Shown here: piece by piece, positions 30,946-44,423 of the stretch
Layout of the letters: every line of letters begins with the position of its first letter
Position numbering within the stretch: position 1 is the first letter of the stretch
Position numbers and translations under genes: made by a program
The notes under the pieces: model-generated
Told to the model about the DNA's origin: nothing
Seen by the model: the letters and a program-made list of their open reading frames with translations, nothing else
Database searches by the model: none
DNA from: Numida meleagris
Taxonomy: Eukaryota > Chordata > Aves > Galliformes > Numididae
Reading direction: 5' to 3'
NCBI RefSeq assembly: GCF_002078875.1
Contig: NC_034412.1
Location: 30,415,333 to 30,479,332, forward strand
DNA length: 64,000 nt

Positions 30946-33900
30946 GTCTTTGTTGGAAATAGTGTTGCTTGCACATACTGTGTAAAGTATTGTTAATTGG
31001 AGTTATCATGCAGTTCTTCAGTTACTGAATATGAGATTCTTCCTTTTATTTTTAATATATCAGTGAAATTAGGGCCACAATTTCTATACATTAATAAGTA
31101 CAGATTTCAAACAATGCCAATTTGTAAGAAAAATAATAGTAATGATAATTATATATATATATACAAAAATCAAGTGATGGACAAAGCAATTTCTCACTCC
31201 CCACCAATCAATGCCCATCCGGTCCCTAAGGAGTGGCAGCCTCCTCCCTCCCCCCTCCCTCCTCCAGCCAAATCCCCTCAGTTTTATGTTTTTTTCACAC
31301 AGTGTCATATGTCATATGACATGAAATATCCCTTTGGCCCGTTTAGGTCAGAGCTGTCCTGGTTCTGTTCCTTCCCAGCTCCTTGTGCCCCCCAGCACCT
31401 CGCTGGCAGAACAGTATGAGAAGCTGAGAAACTGAAATGTCCTTGGCTCTGTACAGCACTGTTCAGCAGCAACTAGAAACATTAGTGTGTCATCAACATT
31501 GTTAGTCTTCCAAAGCCAAAACATACCAGCATACCAGACACTATGAACAATATCAACTCTGTCCCAGCTGAAACTAGGTCACATAAATAAGACAAATCGG
31601 AGCTGGCTTAGTCCAAATATCAGTAACTAACATACTGTATGCTAGTATCAAACTGTAATACTGTGCACATAAGGACTTTCAGCAGTAGTATCATTTCATG
31701 TGTTAAAAGCACTGTGCACTCTTTCCATCTTGCTCCTCTCCATGTTGTTCCATTTGATGGTGTCAAAGCCTTTGTCCTCTCAAGTCACAGCTGATTGTCT
31801 TGCCTGTTTAGGGTGGCCCATAGGTTCATGTCTTGTGCTTCAGAATGTGTACTTCAATGCAGCTATCTGTCAGTGTCTGAAATATTTCCCTTGTGCAATA
31901 GCACTGCTCCAAAATGAACTGAATCATCCAGTCTGAGGCAGCAGAGGAGAAATGGGCAACACTACTACTTGCCAGGGACAGCCTCTAACATCTTGAATCA
32001 ACCACCACACCAACACTACCTGTGAAAGCTGTGTGGTGAGATAAACAAATCACTCACAAGCAGGAAATACAGTTCAGCTCTGGAGAAAAGAATATGGAAG
32101 CTCTGAAGTGTACGAGCAAAACTGCGTGGAGATGCCACTGTGCATTTTCCCTTCCCTTAAGCAGATGGATGGTCTAGCTCTGCACCTTCAGAGTGATGAT
32201 GCTTTATATATCCATCATTCCAGTACTATGGCAAACTTGAACAAGCAGAAGCAGTGCTGCTCCCAATTTTGTTCAGATTCTGCTTCTTTAGTCTTTCTGA
32301 CTTATCTTCATGTAATTGCTGACATGCAGAATCACATGCTAACTTTAAGCTTTTAAGAGAGTTTTTACTAGCTACAGGTAATCTCACTGCTACTTGGCAT
32401 CTTTCCTTCCTCTCTCCTCCACAAACCCAGGCTCAAAGTAAACAGAACTGGCTACAGTATTGTAACAATGTCAAGTGTGTTTACAGGCTATAAATAACTA
32501 ACCACAGGGTTATCATGGACCGGGAGAAAATGAGCCAGAACACAGAACTGCTTGGTCATATGTGGGCACAGAAAAGGTTTTTTTTTTTCTGCAGCAGAAG
32601 GTGGAAAGGATTTCTGCTCACCATTAGCTTTCTGCAGTCTTACAGTTGATAAGTAAATGGGTATTTTATGTCCTCCAAAATGGGAAAAACACTTGTAAAT
32701 CAGATGCCTATTTTAGTATGTCTGTTAAAAAAATAGTAGTAGTATTTAGTAGTCTGATAAAAAAATATGCTTTGGGGAATGAAACTTGTTTGATTGCTTT
32801 AGCAAGAGAAAATGCCAGACTTAGTCTAGCTGTGAACAAGGAATTCCCATAAATAATAATCCACAGGGGTGATGGCATCCCGTGGCACCCATCTGCAAGG
32901 CCAGCTGGGCTCACCAGAGCTGTCAGGTTCAGAGGACCTGCAAGGGAACACTGTCAGGGGCCAAGCTGTGAGCTGTCAGAACCAAACCCACTGCAAGGCA
33001 GCAGGAACACCTATGCATTATGTCATCCACTTTAATTTTTTAAGTGTGGGAAACTTTTAACACTGGCCTGCGAAATGCATCTGTTACATTATTTCACCTC
33101 ATAAACAGATGCTGCTGTTTGCTTTTAGGCTGACGGACAGAAGAAAGCATGGCTAGCAGAGGCTGTGAAGGAATATGGTTACTTCATTTAAATAAGTACA
33201 ATCCAAAGAACAGATTTGGAGCAAATGTATGCATTTTGGTGGATGTACAAGCCAGCTCCACTGGGGACATTAAAACAAAGTTGTTAGTCACATTTCGTTG
33301 CTAGTTGATTGGGAAATGGCTGTAAATATTTGACGGTGGCACAGTACAATATCTGCTAAGTGCTGGTTTATGAGACTTGGGCACCCAGTTGTTGTTTAAA
33401 ATAAGTCCTTGGCGTGTGAAGGAAAACAAAAGTTCATTCAAAATTTTCACCGAAAGGATGAAAATTAAGCATCTCGGTTGTAAGTTTTAGTTTTCCTCAC
33501 AACGTTCTTATTTTTTTTTTTTTTTCTGACAAGGTGAGCTGTAATGGCTATACCTCCTTTGCCATCTGTAGAGATTATGCCTTCTTGCATCAGAAGCTTA
33601 ATGCGAGCCTGACAGAGCTTCACATAAGTAACAGCAAGTATTTTGGAGAAGATTCTGACAAAAAGCCATACAACTATTTACAGAAATAATTGGAGTCTTT
33701 CTATTTTGTGCAAGCATCATTCCTGTTTGGTAGTAGAGGAAGAGTTGCTTTGTTTATTGTATGAACAGCCCTGTGGCAGTACAACAGTTAAGATGAAAAA
33801 ATCCTTTAAAGTCCCTTCTGCTAATTGAGAAGTGATCCACAGTGACTGTAGGTTTAGGAATGTGTATAGTTTTATCCTGCAAGAAAGTAATGAAGACAAT

Positions 33901-36900
33901 GGCTTGGTAACAAGGTAGCTAAGGCTTTTGCATGGTTATTTCTTAGACTGTAGAGCAGCTGTTTCTTTTTTCCCCCTCCACTCTAAGAGTTTTCTTTCTG
34001 TGTTTTTTTTTTCTTTTTTCTTTTTTTCCCCATGCTGTTTGTAAGTTGTATATTGTTCCCAGTATATAAAGAAAAAATATTCAATAAAGCATTTTTTATG
34101 GTCTTCCGAGAACCAATGTCACGTCACTCACAACACACTCAGAACAACAAAAAATCACAGTACAGGCAAAACATCTCGCAGAAAAAGAAAATATTTCCTT
34201 GAATAGTTTTACTTATTCTTCCCTCTGTGTCTTCTTCTGTAATCAACTTAACCGTACTCCACAAAGCCAGTCCAGTGGAAGAACAGCTCCCCTCTGCCAA
34301 GCTCAGCAAAAGAGAAGATACAAATGATGTTTCATTGATCATGAACTCTCTGACACTGTGATACTGAAAGTAGTTCCCAGATGCTCAAGGTTTTGTCTCC
34401 AGTACTGTAATTTACTACACATTTTTTTGTGGCCATGTTTTGTGTGATAACCAAGCAATTCTCTTGTTTTCTGGATCATGGGTTAGACTTCCCTCTGTTC
34501 ATCAATGATCATTCCAAATCAGTGATGTATGCAGTTCAGCATGACTTAATCAACACTTACTTTTAATTAAATGCTTTTAAAAATAGTAAAAAATCATACT
34601 TATCCTCCATTATTGCCAGATGTACACTGGCACAAAAGCTAAGGAAATTCAGAAATGCTTCATTTGCATGGGGAATGGTCATGCTAATTTCATCTCTTTC
34701 TGCTCAGCATATATCTGTGCATGTGTAGATCCTCTAGACTCATATTCAGAGCCTGGCAGCTTGGTACAACACCTTTTTCCATCATTTGGTTATGTGATAT
34801 GTGACTGCTGTTAAATCATTTATTTACAGCACATAGTGATAGCAGGTTATCAAGAATTTCACCGTGAAAGCTCTAACTTTGAAACTGTGCATCATCTTGA
34901 AAAAATTCTTCCATGTAGCCTGCTTGCAGCCAGCACCTTTCAATTAAAGTTCTGCTGACTTCATTAGCTGCTCTCTGCTCTTAAACAACTTAATTGCTTC
35001 AGTGGTGGCCTGTATGTTCATTGACAGAGTCATAGGAAACAGACCAAAAACATTCAAGAACTTTAGGCCCCTAATCTATTTCTTCCAAGCAATTTTATAT
35101 AGGCAGTGCTTTCTGATTATCAGCATATGCAGCTGTTTGAAAAATAATTGTTCCCTCAGAGGGTTAATTTCCTTCTCGTCCATTTTCTGCTCATTGCCAA
35201 AGAAGCTGAACAAGGCCTAAGGAAGGTCCAGCTTACCAGATCACTTTTGCAAGGCAATTGTTTTTAAAATAGAACAGACACCATAACAGAACAACATCTG
35301 GGAGCGTACATGTCTCATATAATTACCTGTGAGTAAACATATGCTCTGAATGTAAACCTGAATTGTAGGGCTGCTTGATGCAGTCAGAAAGCTTTCAAAA
35401 TAGTTAAAACTATTTTATATTTTATATTAGCATTAATTTTAAAATAGGAAAATCCAGAGGTTTAGTGAGACATGCCTTGCCTAACATATCTTTTCAGCTG
35501 TTAGGCTCTAGAGATAGACACTTTCAGTGGGATAAATGTCTCTCTGAAGGAGTAGTTTGGATTTACAACTGAAGCTATCTATCTAATTAGCTCATGCTTT
35601 GTGCTTTGGCTGGAACAGTCATCACATATCTCCAGAGAGATGAGTGTTGGGTGTGTAGTGAAGTGCAGTCACTTCCCATCACCAGAGTGCCTCCAAAGCT
35701 AGGTCCTGCCAGGCGCTTCCCTCTCTGTGAAGCCCCAGCTCTTAGCAATACCCAGAATAACATTTGTATCCCCATTAGGCAAAATATTTCACTGGCTCTG
35801 CTTCCGGCTGCTGGCCTTTGACAGACAGCAGGACAGGCCCCGGCAAAACTGAGGATGCTTCAACTTTGAGCCCCATGATATTGCTGCAGCAGTCGACCAT
35901 TTGTGAGCACTGCAGTCCAATGGACTTCAGCCCTTGACTCCTACCTGTGCCCTGCTCGCCGTTCGTGTCGGGTAAAGCTGTGGGCAGCAGTTGGAGTCTG
36001 TGATGTCCTGGGCAATTTCAGCTCTCTGCTTATTGCATCTGTCTATCCTTTTATTTTTTATTTTTTAATTTTGGTGCTAGGTGAGTAGGGTGTCACTTTC
36101 AGGATTGGCTCCTAGCTGACATCTCCCTAACTCTCTCATTCAGAAAGCTGTGAGAACTGTCCTGGAGCTCATCCCAATGTAGCCTATAGCACCTGCCTGT
36201 TCCAGAGGAGGTGGCCCTGGGGCTCAGTGAGAAGGTGACCTTGTGCTGCAGGTGAAGACATGCTTCTCTGCTGGGTGAACTTCTGGTATTGTGGCGAGGT
36301 GGTAGAGCAAAGGCAACCCATGAATTTACACAGCCAGGAAGGGTTGTGCTAATTTAGACCTTTTCTACACAGTTTGTTTGTGTGGGTGTGAGTGTACATG
36401 CACAGACTCTCCATTTCAACAGCAGGCAGGTTGCTGCATCACCTCTTTCCCTTGTTTGGTTTTGTGGCTCATGACTGCTGCAAGCTGATTACATTTGCAG
36501 CTGTTACCAGCTGCTCTAACTTATAATTCAGTCTTGTTAGTCATTTGCTATGATGTAAGCAGAAAACAAAACAAAAGAAAAAAGCAATTTGTTGTCAAAT
36601 CATAACACTCTTACCTCATGAAACCTTTCCAATAACTTTGAAGTCAGTCAATAATGTTCTTTGATGCTATAACGAAATGGAATCATAGAGTCCAGTGTAA
36701 TATGAGACAGCACACATGCACAGCAGACACTGTCTCATCTCTAAAACATCACTGTAGCTCTGCTACAAGAAAAATAAGTTAATTTTCATATAAATTCAAA
36801 GAGACTCTCTGATTCCATCAAGCTTTGAGCATTTTAATTTGTACAAAATTATCTTGGCACTGCTTCTGCCTTAATAAAAGACAGTGTGCTACAAAATAGG

Positions 36901-37920
36901 CAGATTAGAAAGACGGGTGGTACTCCTGGCTGTGTATTTCCTGCCAAATTAAGGTTAAGTGTCCTGATGAGAGTAAACAAATTTTGCATAGAGTATTGCT
37001 AACAAGTTGTTTACACATGGTTGGCCAGGCCATGCTGGGTGTCAGTGGTAGCTTGTGTCACCATGGTGCTTGTGGATGTGGGACTGGACAAAGTCACGAG
37101 GTTAGGAGAAACCTAGGATTGTTCTTACTGTGAATCTGTAGAAGAAAGAGTGGAAAAATCATATGCTGCTTAGAGGGATGGGGATTGTCCCATATGAATG
37201 TATAAATGCAAGTTAGCATTGATCAGTATTTTTCATGTGGCTGAGCTAGAATAGAACTTCAGGTGAACACTGCTCAAATATCGTTTTTTGTTTGCATTTG
37301 CTGGGTTCTTGGCAAATACAGCAGCAGCACAGATGCTACAGAGACACCCTGTGCTTACTGACCTTTCAGCTATCTGCCTCATGTCAAGTATTCCTTCTGG
37401 GCCCAGGAGAATCCCAGGAGGTTGGACGCAAATCTGAGTAAAAGCATAAACAAATCAGGGCTCTTGATTTCAAAGAACAGCAAAGACATGAGTCAGTCAC
37501 AGAGATGTCATTCCTTAGTACTCTGCCTGTTGTGCTCAGCTATAATTTCATTGGAAATCAATCTTAAGTGCTATCTCAGAGGAAGCTTTGATGTTTTTTT
37601 CATGCAAGCTGTAAAAAAACAACAAAGTTGGTGGCTGACCAGTGGGAGCTGATGGACTAATTATTGAATACAGCTGAAATAACCACTGCCTGATCACTAG
37701 AAAATCTGAAATCTGCCTGGCTACTGGTCCAGCCTGCTCACATCCAGCAGTGGAGCAATGCAGCCCTTGGGAGATAGATCTTCCTCATAGAATAATCTAC
37801 AACTACACTAAAAGGCAATGCCAAATTCTGTTGTCTATTACATGTGCTCTGTAACTGCAGGCTACTTTGGTCTATAATGCACTGCTGGTAATATAGTGAG
37901 GAAGGTCTTGTGATTGAATC
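30946..37920. other. Intergenic DNA with simple-sequence patches
   Basis: AT-rich, with a short (AT)n at about 31151-31162, a C/T-rich patch at 31238-31266, a 14-bp perfect palindrome at 31309-31322, a T/C-rich tract at about 33955-34031 and a plus-strand AATAAA at about 34082. No ORF is convincing. A plus-strand segment at 33130-33192 looks weakly like a terminal coding exon (see findings). Confidence 0.45.
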
Positions 37921-38045
37921 AGAGAACCTGACAGGCAAAAGGTCAGGTTTCCACCACAGGCTTCCTCAGAAACTTTGGACAAGCCACTCTTTTTGTGTCT
38001 CAATGTTCCAAACTACGGAATAAAAATAGTTAAGCTGTGTGGTAA
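37920..38045 (+). repeat. MIR-like SINE fragment
   Basis: The sequence follows the MIR pattern: GGCTTCCTCAG, then ACTTTGGACAAGCCACTCT, then a GTGTCTCAATGTTCC segment and GGAATAAAAATAG where MIR has a TAAAATGGGAATAG-like segment. It is more diverged than the copy near 30.9 kb. Assigned by eye. Confidence 0.5.
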
Positions 38046-38141
38046 ATGTATGATTTTTTGTGAGATGTCCTGGAAATAAAATGCTTTTTCTGGGCCTGCA
38101 TACATCCAGAGGTGATTGTAAAGCCAGGCATGGGATAGTTT

Positions 38142-38171
38142 GCTTGCTTACCTGAAAACAAGTAAGCAAGC
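38142..38171. repeat. Perfect 10-bp inverted repeat with 10-nt loop
   Basis: GCTTGCTTAC at 38142-38151 is followed by a 10-nt spacer and its exact reverse complement at 38162-38171. It could form a hairpin. It lies just past the MIR-like fragment in intergenic DNA and no function is evident. Confidence 0.7.
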
Positions 38172-38344
38172 TTTTGCTCCAATGTCATGCATGGATTGAG
38201 ACAAAAGCTTTGTTTTTTTTAAAAAAAATATTGTAATATATGCAGTTGTACTTGCCTGAGTGAAAGTGTGTCACTGCACGTGTCTCTGAGACCTGTTAAC
38301 AAAACTTTGTCACAACCTACTGGAAAAGCACATCAAGACAAAAT

Positions 38345-38380
38345 ATACAGTAGTTTATATAATAATACAGTAGTTTATAT
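38345..38380 (+). repeat. Short tandem duplication
   Basis: ATACAGTAGTTTATAT occurs at 38345-38360 and again exactly at 38365-38380, separated by four bases. It looks like a local duplication. Confidence 0.8.
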
Positions 38381-41300
38381 TAGGCTGTGTTGTTGCTTTG
38401 TTAGAATTTGCTAGGCACATTTTGTTGCGCTTTGGGAACCTGATGAATCACTGAAGTTGTGCATCTTTGAGGGTTAAATTATTGTCTTCTCTTATGTCAT
38501 AAGTGCCTTGCAGTGTGTGATGTAGCTCTGCCTTAATTTGCTTTGCCATCGATCATGACACATAAAAATTAAATACAGAAAAAAACATCTTGTCCACGGA
38601 GCGTAATGTTTTGTTGATAGACTGAGGGTGATGGCTACTGAGTTCTTTGCCTTTGCTGAGTGATATGAAGCCTGCTTGCCAAGAACAAACTCCAAAGGAA
38701 TCACACATCTACAAATCTGTTTTTTAAAGTATAATCAGCAATAGACCACTCTGTAGTTACTCAGAGTTGAATCCAGAAAGGACAGAAGTTGATTCCCCAA
38801 GGATTTCTCAGGGAGGACTGTCAAAATGAGCCACACGACAATGAAGCACAGCAAAGAGTGTACTGCTGAGGTGTGTGGCACCATGGAAATACTAATGTTC
38901 TTAGACCTCTGTAATGAAGTACAGCCCATCCACTGATCTCAACAACATAACTGAGATTTACTTTATGCAGTGTATGACGTTGCAGTATTAAAACATTTTG
39001 CAGCAAAGTGTATTGAAGAGTTGATGCTCTTTGCTCATTTCACTGACAAAAGAAAGTTGTTTAAAAATTAAAAAAGCTCATATCTAGACAGAAAAGTCAA
39101 AACCATAAAAAGGTGGGCATAAACACAGTCTGTAATCTGCTGTTGATAATACATTTATCTTCAAAGACTGACAATACAGTTAACTTACATTTATCTGCAG
39201 TATGTATGAAATGGAGTTCCTGAAATTGTTAAGAAGTACCTACAAAGCTAACTCCACTAGAATTAATACATACTGGGAAGCTACTTGCTGTTTTTCAGAA
39301 AGTTAAAATTTGTCAATTCACAGCCAGAGCATACTCCGTAGACTTGCTTGCGTTTCCCCACTTAGGAAACCAGTAAAGCACAGGACATTTTGCAGACTGC
39401 TGTAAGGCAGTTTTGAGGAAAATCTTCTACTTACTGAAGCAAGGCAATAATGTGTACATTTTTAAAGCAATGAAATAATTACCATCAAGACAGAAAATGA
39501 TTTTTAATGGAGACAGCCTTCTTAAATTTTAATTAGTGTACTTACTCTTATATGTAGGATTACTCTGGGTATTACTCATACTACTACATGAAAAAAAAAT
39601 TCTGTACACAAAAAAGGATATCATTCCAAAACCATAAGAACCACATAACATACATTCAGAATTTCATTGCTAAATATATCCCAAGAGGCAATGCACTGTG
39701 CATGGAGTGATCAAAGGCAAGTTCAGTCATGAATCTATGGAAACTCTCTGCATCTGTCTTGGTCAACTCTATGTGCTGACCCCTGAGGAAGAGAGTAGTG
39801 AATTCAGCATCCCCCACAGTGCATGTAACCCCTCACTGTCAAGTGCTGCCTGGGCTGCAAGAAGCACTCAGGATGAGTATTGCTGAGGCAGCCTGATAGG
39901 ATCAGCACCCATTCCATAGTTTTCTTGGTGCAGGTCTACGTAAGTCGTACTTTCCAAACATAGCAGTGATGAGTTTAAGCAGCCCTTGAATTTGCATGTA
40001 TACAATAGCAAACAGAGGTTTCACTTTTGTGATAGTATAAGCAGGTTTTGGGGGCTCAAATTCTGTTCTCTAAACACTAAAATATATTTAAAGCACAGGA
40101 TTCATCCAATATGTTTAACTATTTACGTGTTTTAGATGCAAATGCATTGCTTCTTGTGAAAGAAAATTTGTACATGACAGGAATACTGAAAACCACAAGC
40201 AAATACTTAATATATTTTTACAGAAGCATCTAATACAGATCATCTCATATCATAGGAAAATCAAAGTCTTGCAAACAGAAAGGAAAATATTTTTGAAAAG
40301 AAATTGTTTTCTATATTCTTTTTTAAATTCCTCAAAGAGAAGAGGTAGTGTGACCAGTGACAGTAGAACAAGAACCAGTGTAATTAAATTTTATTGCCCC
40401 TGGATCCCTTTTATTCCTCTCAGCATCTAGTTACTGCAAAAACTGAGGAACGGTTATGGGCTGGATGGAGTGTTTTCCTACGTCTGCATTTGCAGAATAA
40501 ATATTTTTCTCCCTGAGTTATATTCTGGCTCTATAAATTATTTTATGGTTCATCTCACTGATTCTTTTCCTGTGAGAAACTCTGCTGTGAGTTTCCCTTT
40601 TGGCACCTGCCGTATCTCTCCTTTATGGTCAGTTCTCAGTGATACTCCTGTGCTTTGCCACCCTTCCATGGTACACGGAAACTTTGCTTTCTGTGTATCT
40701 TTTGGTAATCACCTGAAAATAATTTATCTTTGGAAAAGTGTTTCAGTTTTCAGTTTGACCATGATATGTTTCTGAAGCATGGTGAATAGCACTGTCATAA
40801 TTCAGTGTTTATTTGTGTGTTCAATCACATACACCGACCCAGCAAGAAGGAAAACTTCAGAACACTTTTTAGGGAGATCTAGCAGCAAGTACTCAGCATA
40901 CAAGTTATGTGGTGTACTGAAGTCTGACATCATTCATCTCTTTATTCTGCTTCTCAGATCCTCTGTGTTTTGTCTGGAGATTTCAGATTTACAAATGCCC
41001 ATGAGGTTGATGAGATCCTGGTTCCTCTGCAGCAGGATCCCCTTCTGCACCTCTGGGATTGATTCTCATATGGTGAGGAGGCTGTTTGCTGCCCGCACTG
41101 CTGTGCAGGTGATGGAGTGTAGGTCGCCCTAGGAGAAACTTACATCTGGTCAAAGTTTTATTACAAACTTGCCATTGATTGAAGATGCCTTTCATTTGCA
41201 CAGGCTTATTACTGCAAGTTTTCAGTGACTCAGCAAATGGAGGGCTTTGGCTGTCAGAATACAACAGTGTCTTGTGGCACAATGCCAGAGTTGGGTATGC

Positions 41301-44300
41301 TTTCACCTACAGCTGTCAGAAACTGAAAATCAATAAAATTTACAGCAGCAAAATTTTCCAGTGCAGACATGACCTTACTGGAGAAAGTTGTGTATTCAGC
41401 AGTGCCACAACACTAAACAGTGTTGTTTAGAGGTTGAGTCTTCTCTGTGACTTGTATCTAAACACCTATACACTGAAAAGGATGGAGATTCATGGCATTT
41501 TATATTCTAGTCTTTTGACATGGTGCAATTTAAACTGTTATACATTACAAAAACACTGTTTTGCCCTACAAGGAAGTGCAAGATAACAGTTCTCCTTAGG
41601 AACTTTGAAAAAGGATAAGTTTCCTAAGGGACAGAAATCTGCGTTATTTTTCTAGACATCCTGTGCATTGCTTTCTAGCTGCAGGGGTATGGTTTCCTGG
41701 CATGGCTGGCTTAGAAAGAAAGATTTTCAGAAAATGAGATCACCTGGTTGATTTTGTTGTTTGTTGCTTCTTAATTCTGAGAAAAAAAAAAGTATGATCA
41801 AGCCATGTTTTAATTCTTTGCTTGCTTTATGAAAGTATAATATTAATTTCAGTGCATAGCACTGACCTATCAGCAGTCCCATTGCAAAGCGCTCAGGTTG
41901 CCAGTCATCCATGTGGCAGTGTAATATGCAGCAAAGTGGAGGGGTTCCTCCTTTCCTGCACCCACTCTGTTCTCCCACCCCATGGCTCAAATTAGCACTG
42001 CAGCTATACATACATTTCAGTGCCAGCTGTGGTGACTTTTGTGGGCAGCTCTGCTGTGTCAATGCTTTGGCCACCTTTCCCTTCCTTACCCATCTTCCTG
42101 CGATTAAATTTACTGCTGAATTAGATGTGACTACAAGAATATATATAGTGGAAGAAAAGGAGTATCCTTTTTGCAAAGAAAAAAAAATGGATAGAGGATC
42201 ATTATGGAAAATTATAAAAGAATTTGTCCTGAGACATGATAGTAGGCATTAGAAGTAGTTTTTGCCATGGTATAAGCGAAGTTATGTTGTGCATGGATTA
42301 GAGAAACTTACTCAGTTAAGCAAACAGTTGGGAGCTTAGAGAAGATCTCGACAACACAGTTACCAGGGGAAAATTTTGGCAAAGAACCACATTTACAAAA
42401 ACACCTTGGGATTGGATCATGTGTTTCAATTTTAAAAGCTCATAAACTGAACTATCAGATCATAGGAACTGCAGTATCTCTTTTTAGCAGCCACAATAAG
42501 GAAAACACACAACAAACAGCTCAACCGTGAAAAGAGCTTAAGCAGAAAACAAGCCAAGAGGGATGAGGCAGAAGAAAGACCACAGGGAGAACGCATGCTT
42601 TAGAAAAACCCTCTTGTCAAAAATAATTTTTAATCATCTTCGTAAGCCAGGAGGGCTTTTTCATCTCTATGGGCCATAGGGAAATTCAGCAGTAGTAGAT
42701 TATGTCATGCACACAGTTTCATCCCAATCAGCTCTGTACTATGAAAATGTGTAAAATTTTGCACCTGCTACATTTTTGGGAAATATTTTGGAGAATGAGA
42801 TTCTGAATGTGAACAGAAGAAATCCCATTCCCAGGCTGCACAGCCCGCTCTCCTGGCACAACTCGAGGGGTCAGGCCCTGCCTGCCTGGCTTCCATCTTC
42901 CCTGAGCTGGTCACAGGCCCTGATGGTGCTTCCCCTCAGCATTAAATGGATGTAGTATGGAATAGCCTATGGATGGTTAGGGGTAGCATTTCACAATTTT
43001 AGCAGACCAATGGAAATGAGATGAAACCATTCTAGTCAAATTCAAATGTTCCTGATAATCCTTACAGAATTTTTTTTTTTCAGAAGCATGGCATTAGCTC
43101 CAGTGTCTAAACTGAAATGTATGTATAGCTTGCTTGTTATGTTGAATTCGATATATTTTTTTTTTTGTTAAGATTTTTTTCTGTGTCAGTGGGCATATGT
43201 TAACCCTTCTTTCTCCAAATCTCTTGGCCATTACTAAGATAACTTGCAGACATTCATCTGGATTTTTAACTTATTCTGTATCATTTGAAATTATAAACAG
43301 ATCACAAGGCCCTTTACACTTATGCTTATGTATTTTAATTTTATGGCTGTAGGATGCTTGGTGGAACTCTCGATGAAAAACACAGCTCCTAAACAAAACT
43401 AAATAACACTGTTTTTCCTGATCTTCTGAAAATAGAGAAAACTACATTGAAGTCCCAAAACCTCAACATTTCAATTTTCTGGTTTGCTTCTTGAACACTG
43501 TGTAAGAGCTTACAGATTACTGAAATAAGAATGATAAAATCTTTTGTTTCTAATGCACTCTGCAGCTCATGAAAAGAAACAACTGGATAGCATAGTTTGA
43601 AGTCATACTGTTAATATTAATGGTCACACTGTGTACTTATAAATAATCTGTCTAATACATGATGCTAAGACTTTTAGAAAACTGACACTGGTTTAAATGT
43701 TTCTGAGATAAGCATCTATAGCAATGACCAGTGTTAGTTTGCTCCAACATCGTGTTTGCAGCAACACATGGGACTTCCAGAGACTTTGCTGTTGCTGGGA
43801 GTTGGACCTCAGGAAGGTGCTGCAGAATTTGTGAGAAACTTAAAGGAAAACTGTGTAGCTCTATTTTCCCTTCTTGGTATGGCAGGTAATGCTCCAAGAG
43901 GCAGATGCTTGGAGACCTCCCCATTGGGAAGTTTAAGTCTAACTCTATGTTTGTTGTTACCTTGTCTTTTAACTTAATTAGAGCCAGTTTCAACAATGAA
44001 AATGAAATATTATATAGTAATACAAACACATCACTTGGTTACATGCTTAAGGAAATCTCATTTCTGTGTGTGAAGAAGTTGGAATAACAACATTCAGGAA
44101 AGAAGTATTATTATTCCTATTGAACAGTTTGATCGCTGCCTTGCCAGTTAGTGATCTTGTCCACATTTTGAGCGGTAGGACAGCAGTTCTGTGGATTAAG
44201 CTCTATCTATATATTATATCCTGGAGATTAGCTAGAATGATTCATCCTTCTGCTTCTTTGCTGGAGTAGTGAACACTCATTTAATTTGAAACCATTCATT

Positions 44301-44402
44301 GCTTTCCAGATCATTTTGCCTTTTATTGTGAACCCCGAGGCTCTACATATCCATGCTCTTTTAATACAGGTGTTATAGACCATGCTTTTAATACTGTAAA
44401 AC

Positions 44403-44423
44403 TTAAAAAAAAAAAAAAAAAAA
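44403..44423. repeat. Poly(A) run
   Basis: A simple run of about 19 A residues in intergenic DNA. Confidence 0.8.

Noticed and set aside
33955..34087. Pyrimidine tract followed by AATAAA on the plus strand as the end of a gene
   Set aside because: There is no convincing coding sequence upstream, and such motifs occur by chance in AT-rich DNA.
36675..36700. AATCATAGAG-like sequence as a CR1 tail
   Set aside because: Flanking sequence does not continue into CR1 3'UTR phrases on either side, so the short match is chance.
40989..41306. 105-codon minus-strand ORF
   Set aside because: The frame with the longest ORF reads His/Pro-rich noise. Any coding character is in a different frame, which is reported as a weak finding instead.
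41727..42176. 149-codon minus-strand ORF
   Set aside because: No recognisable domain, signal or splice context, and a phenylalanine run from a simple A tract. Most likely chance.
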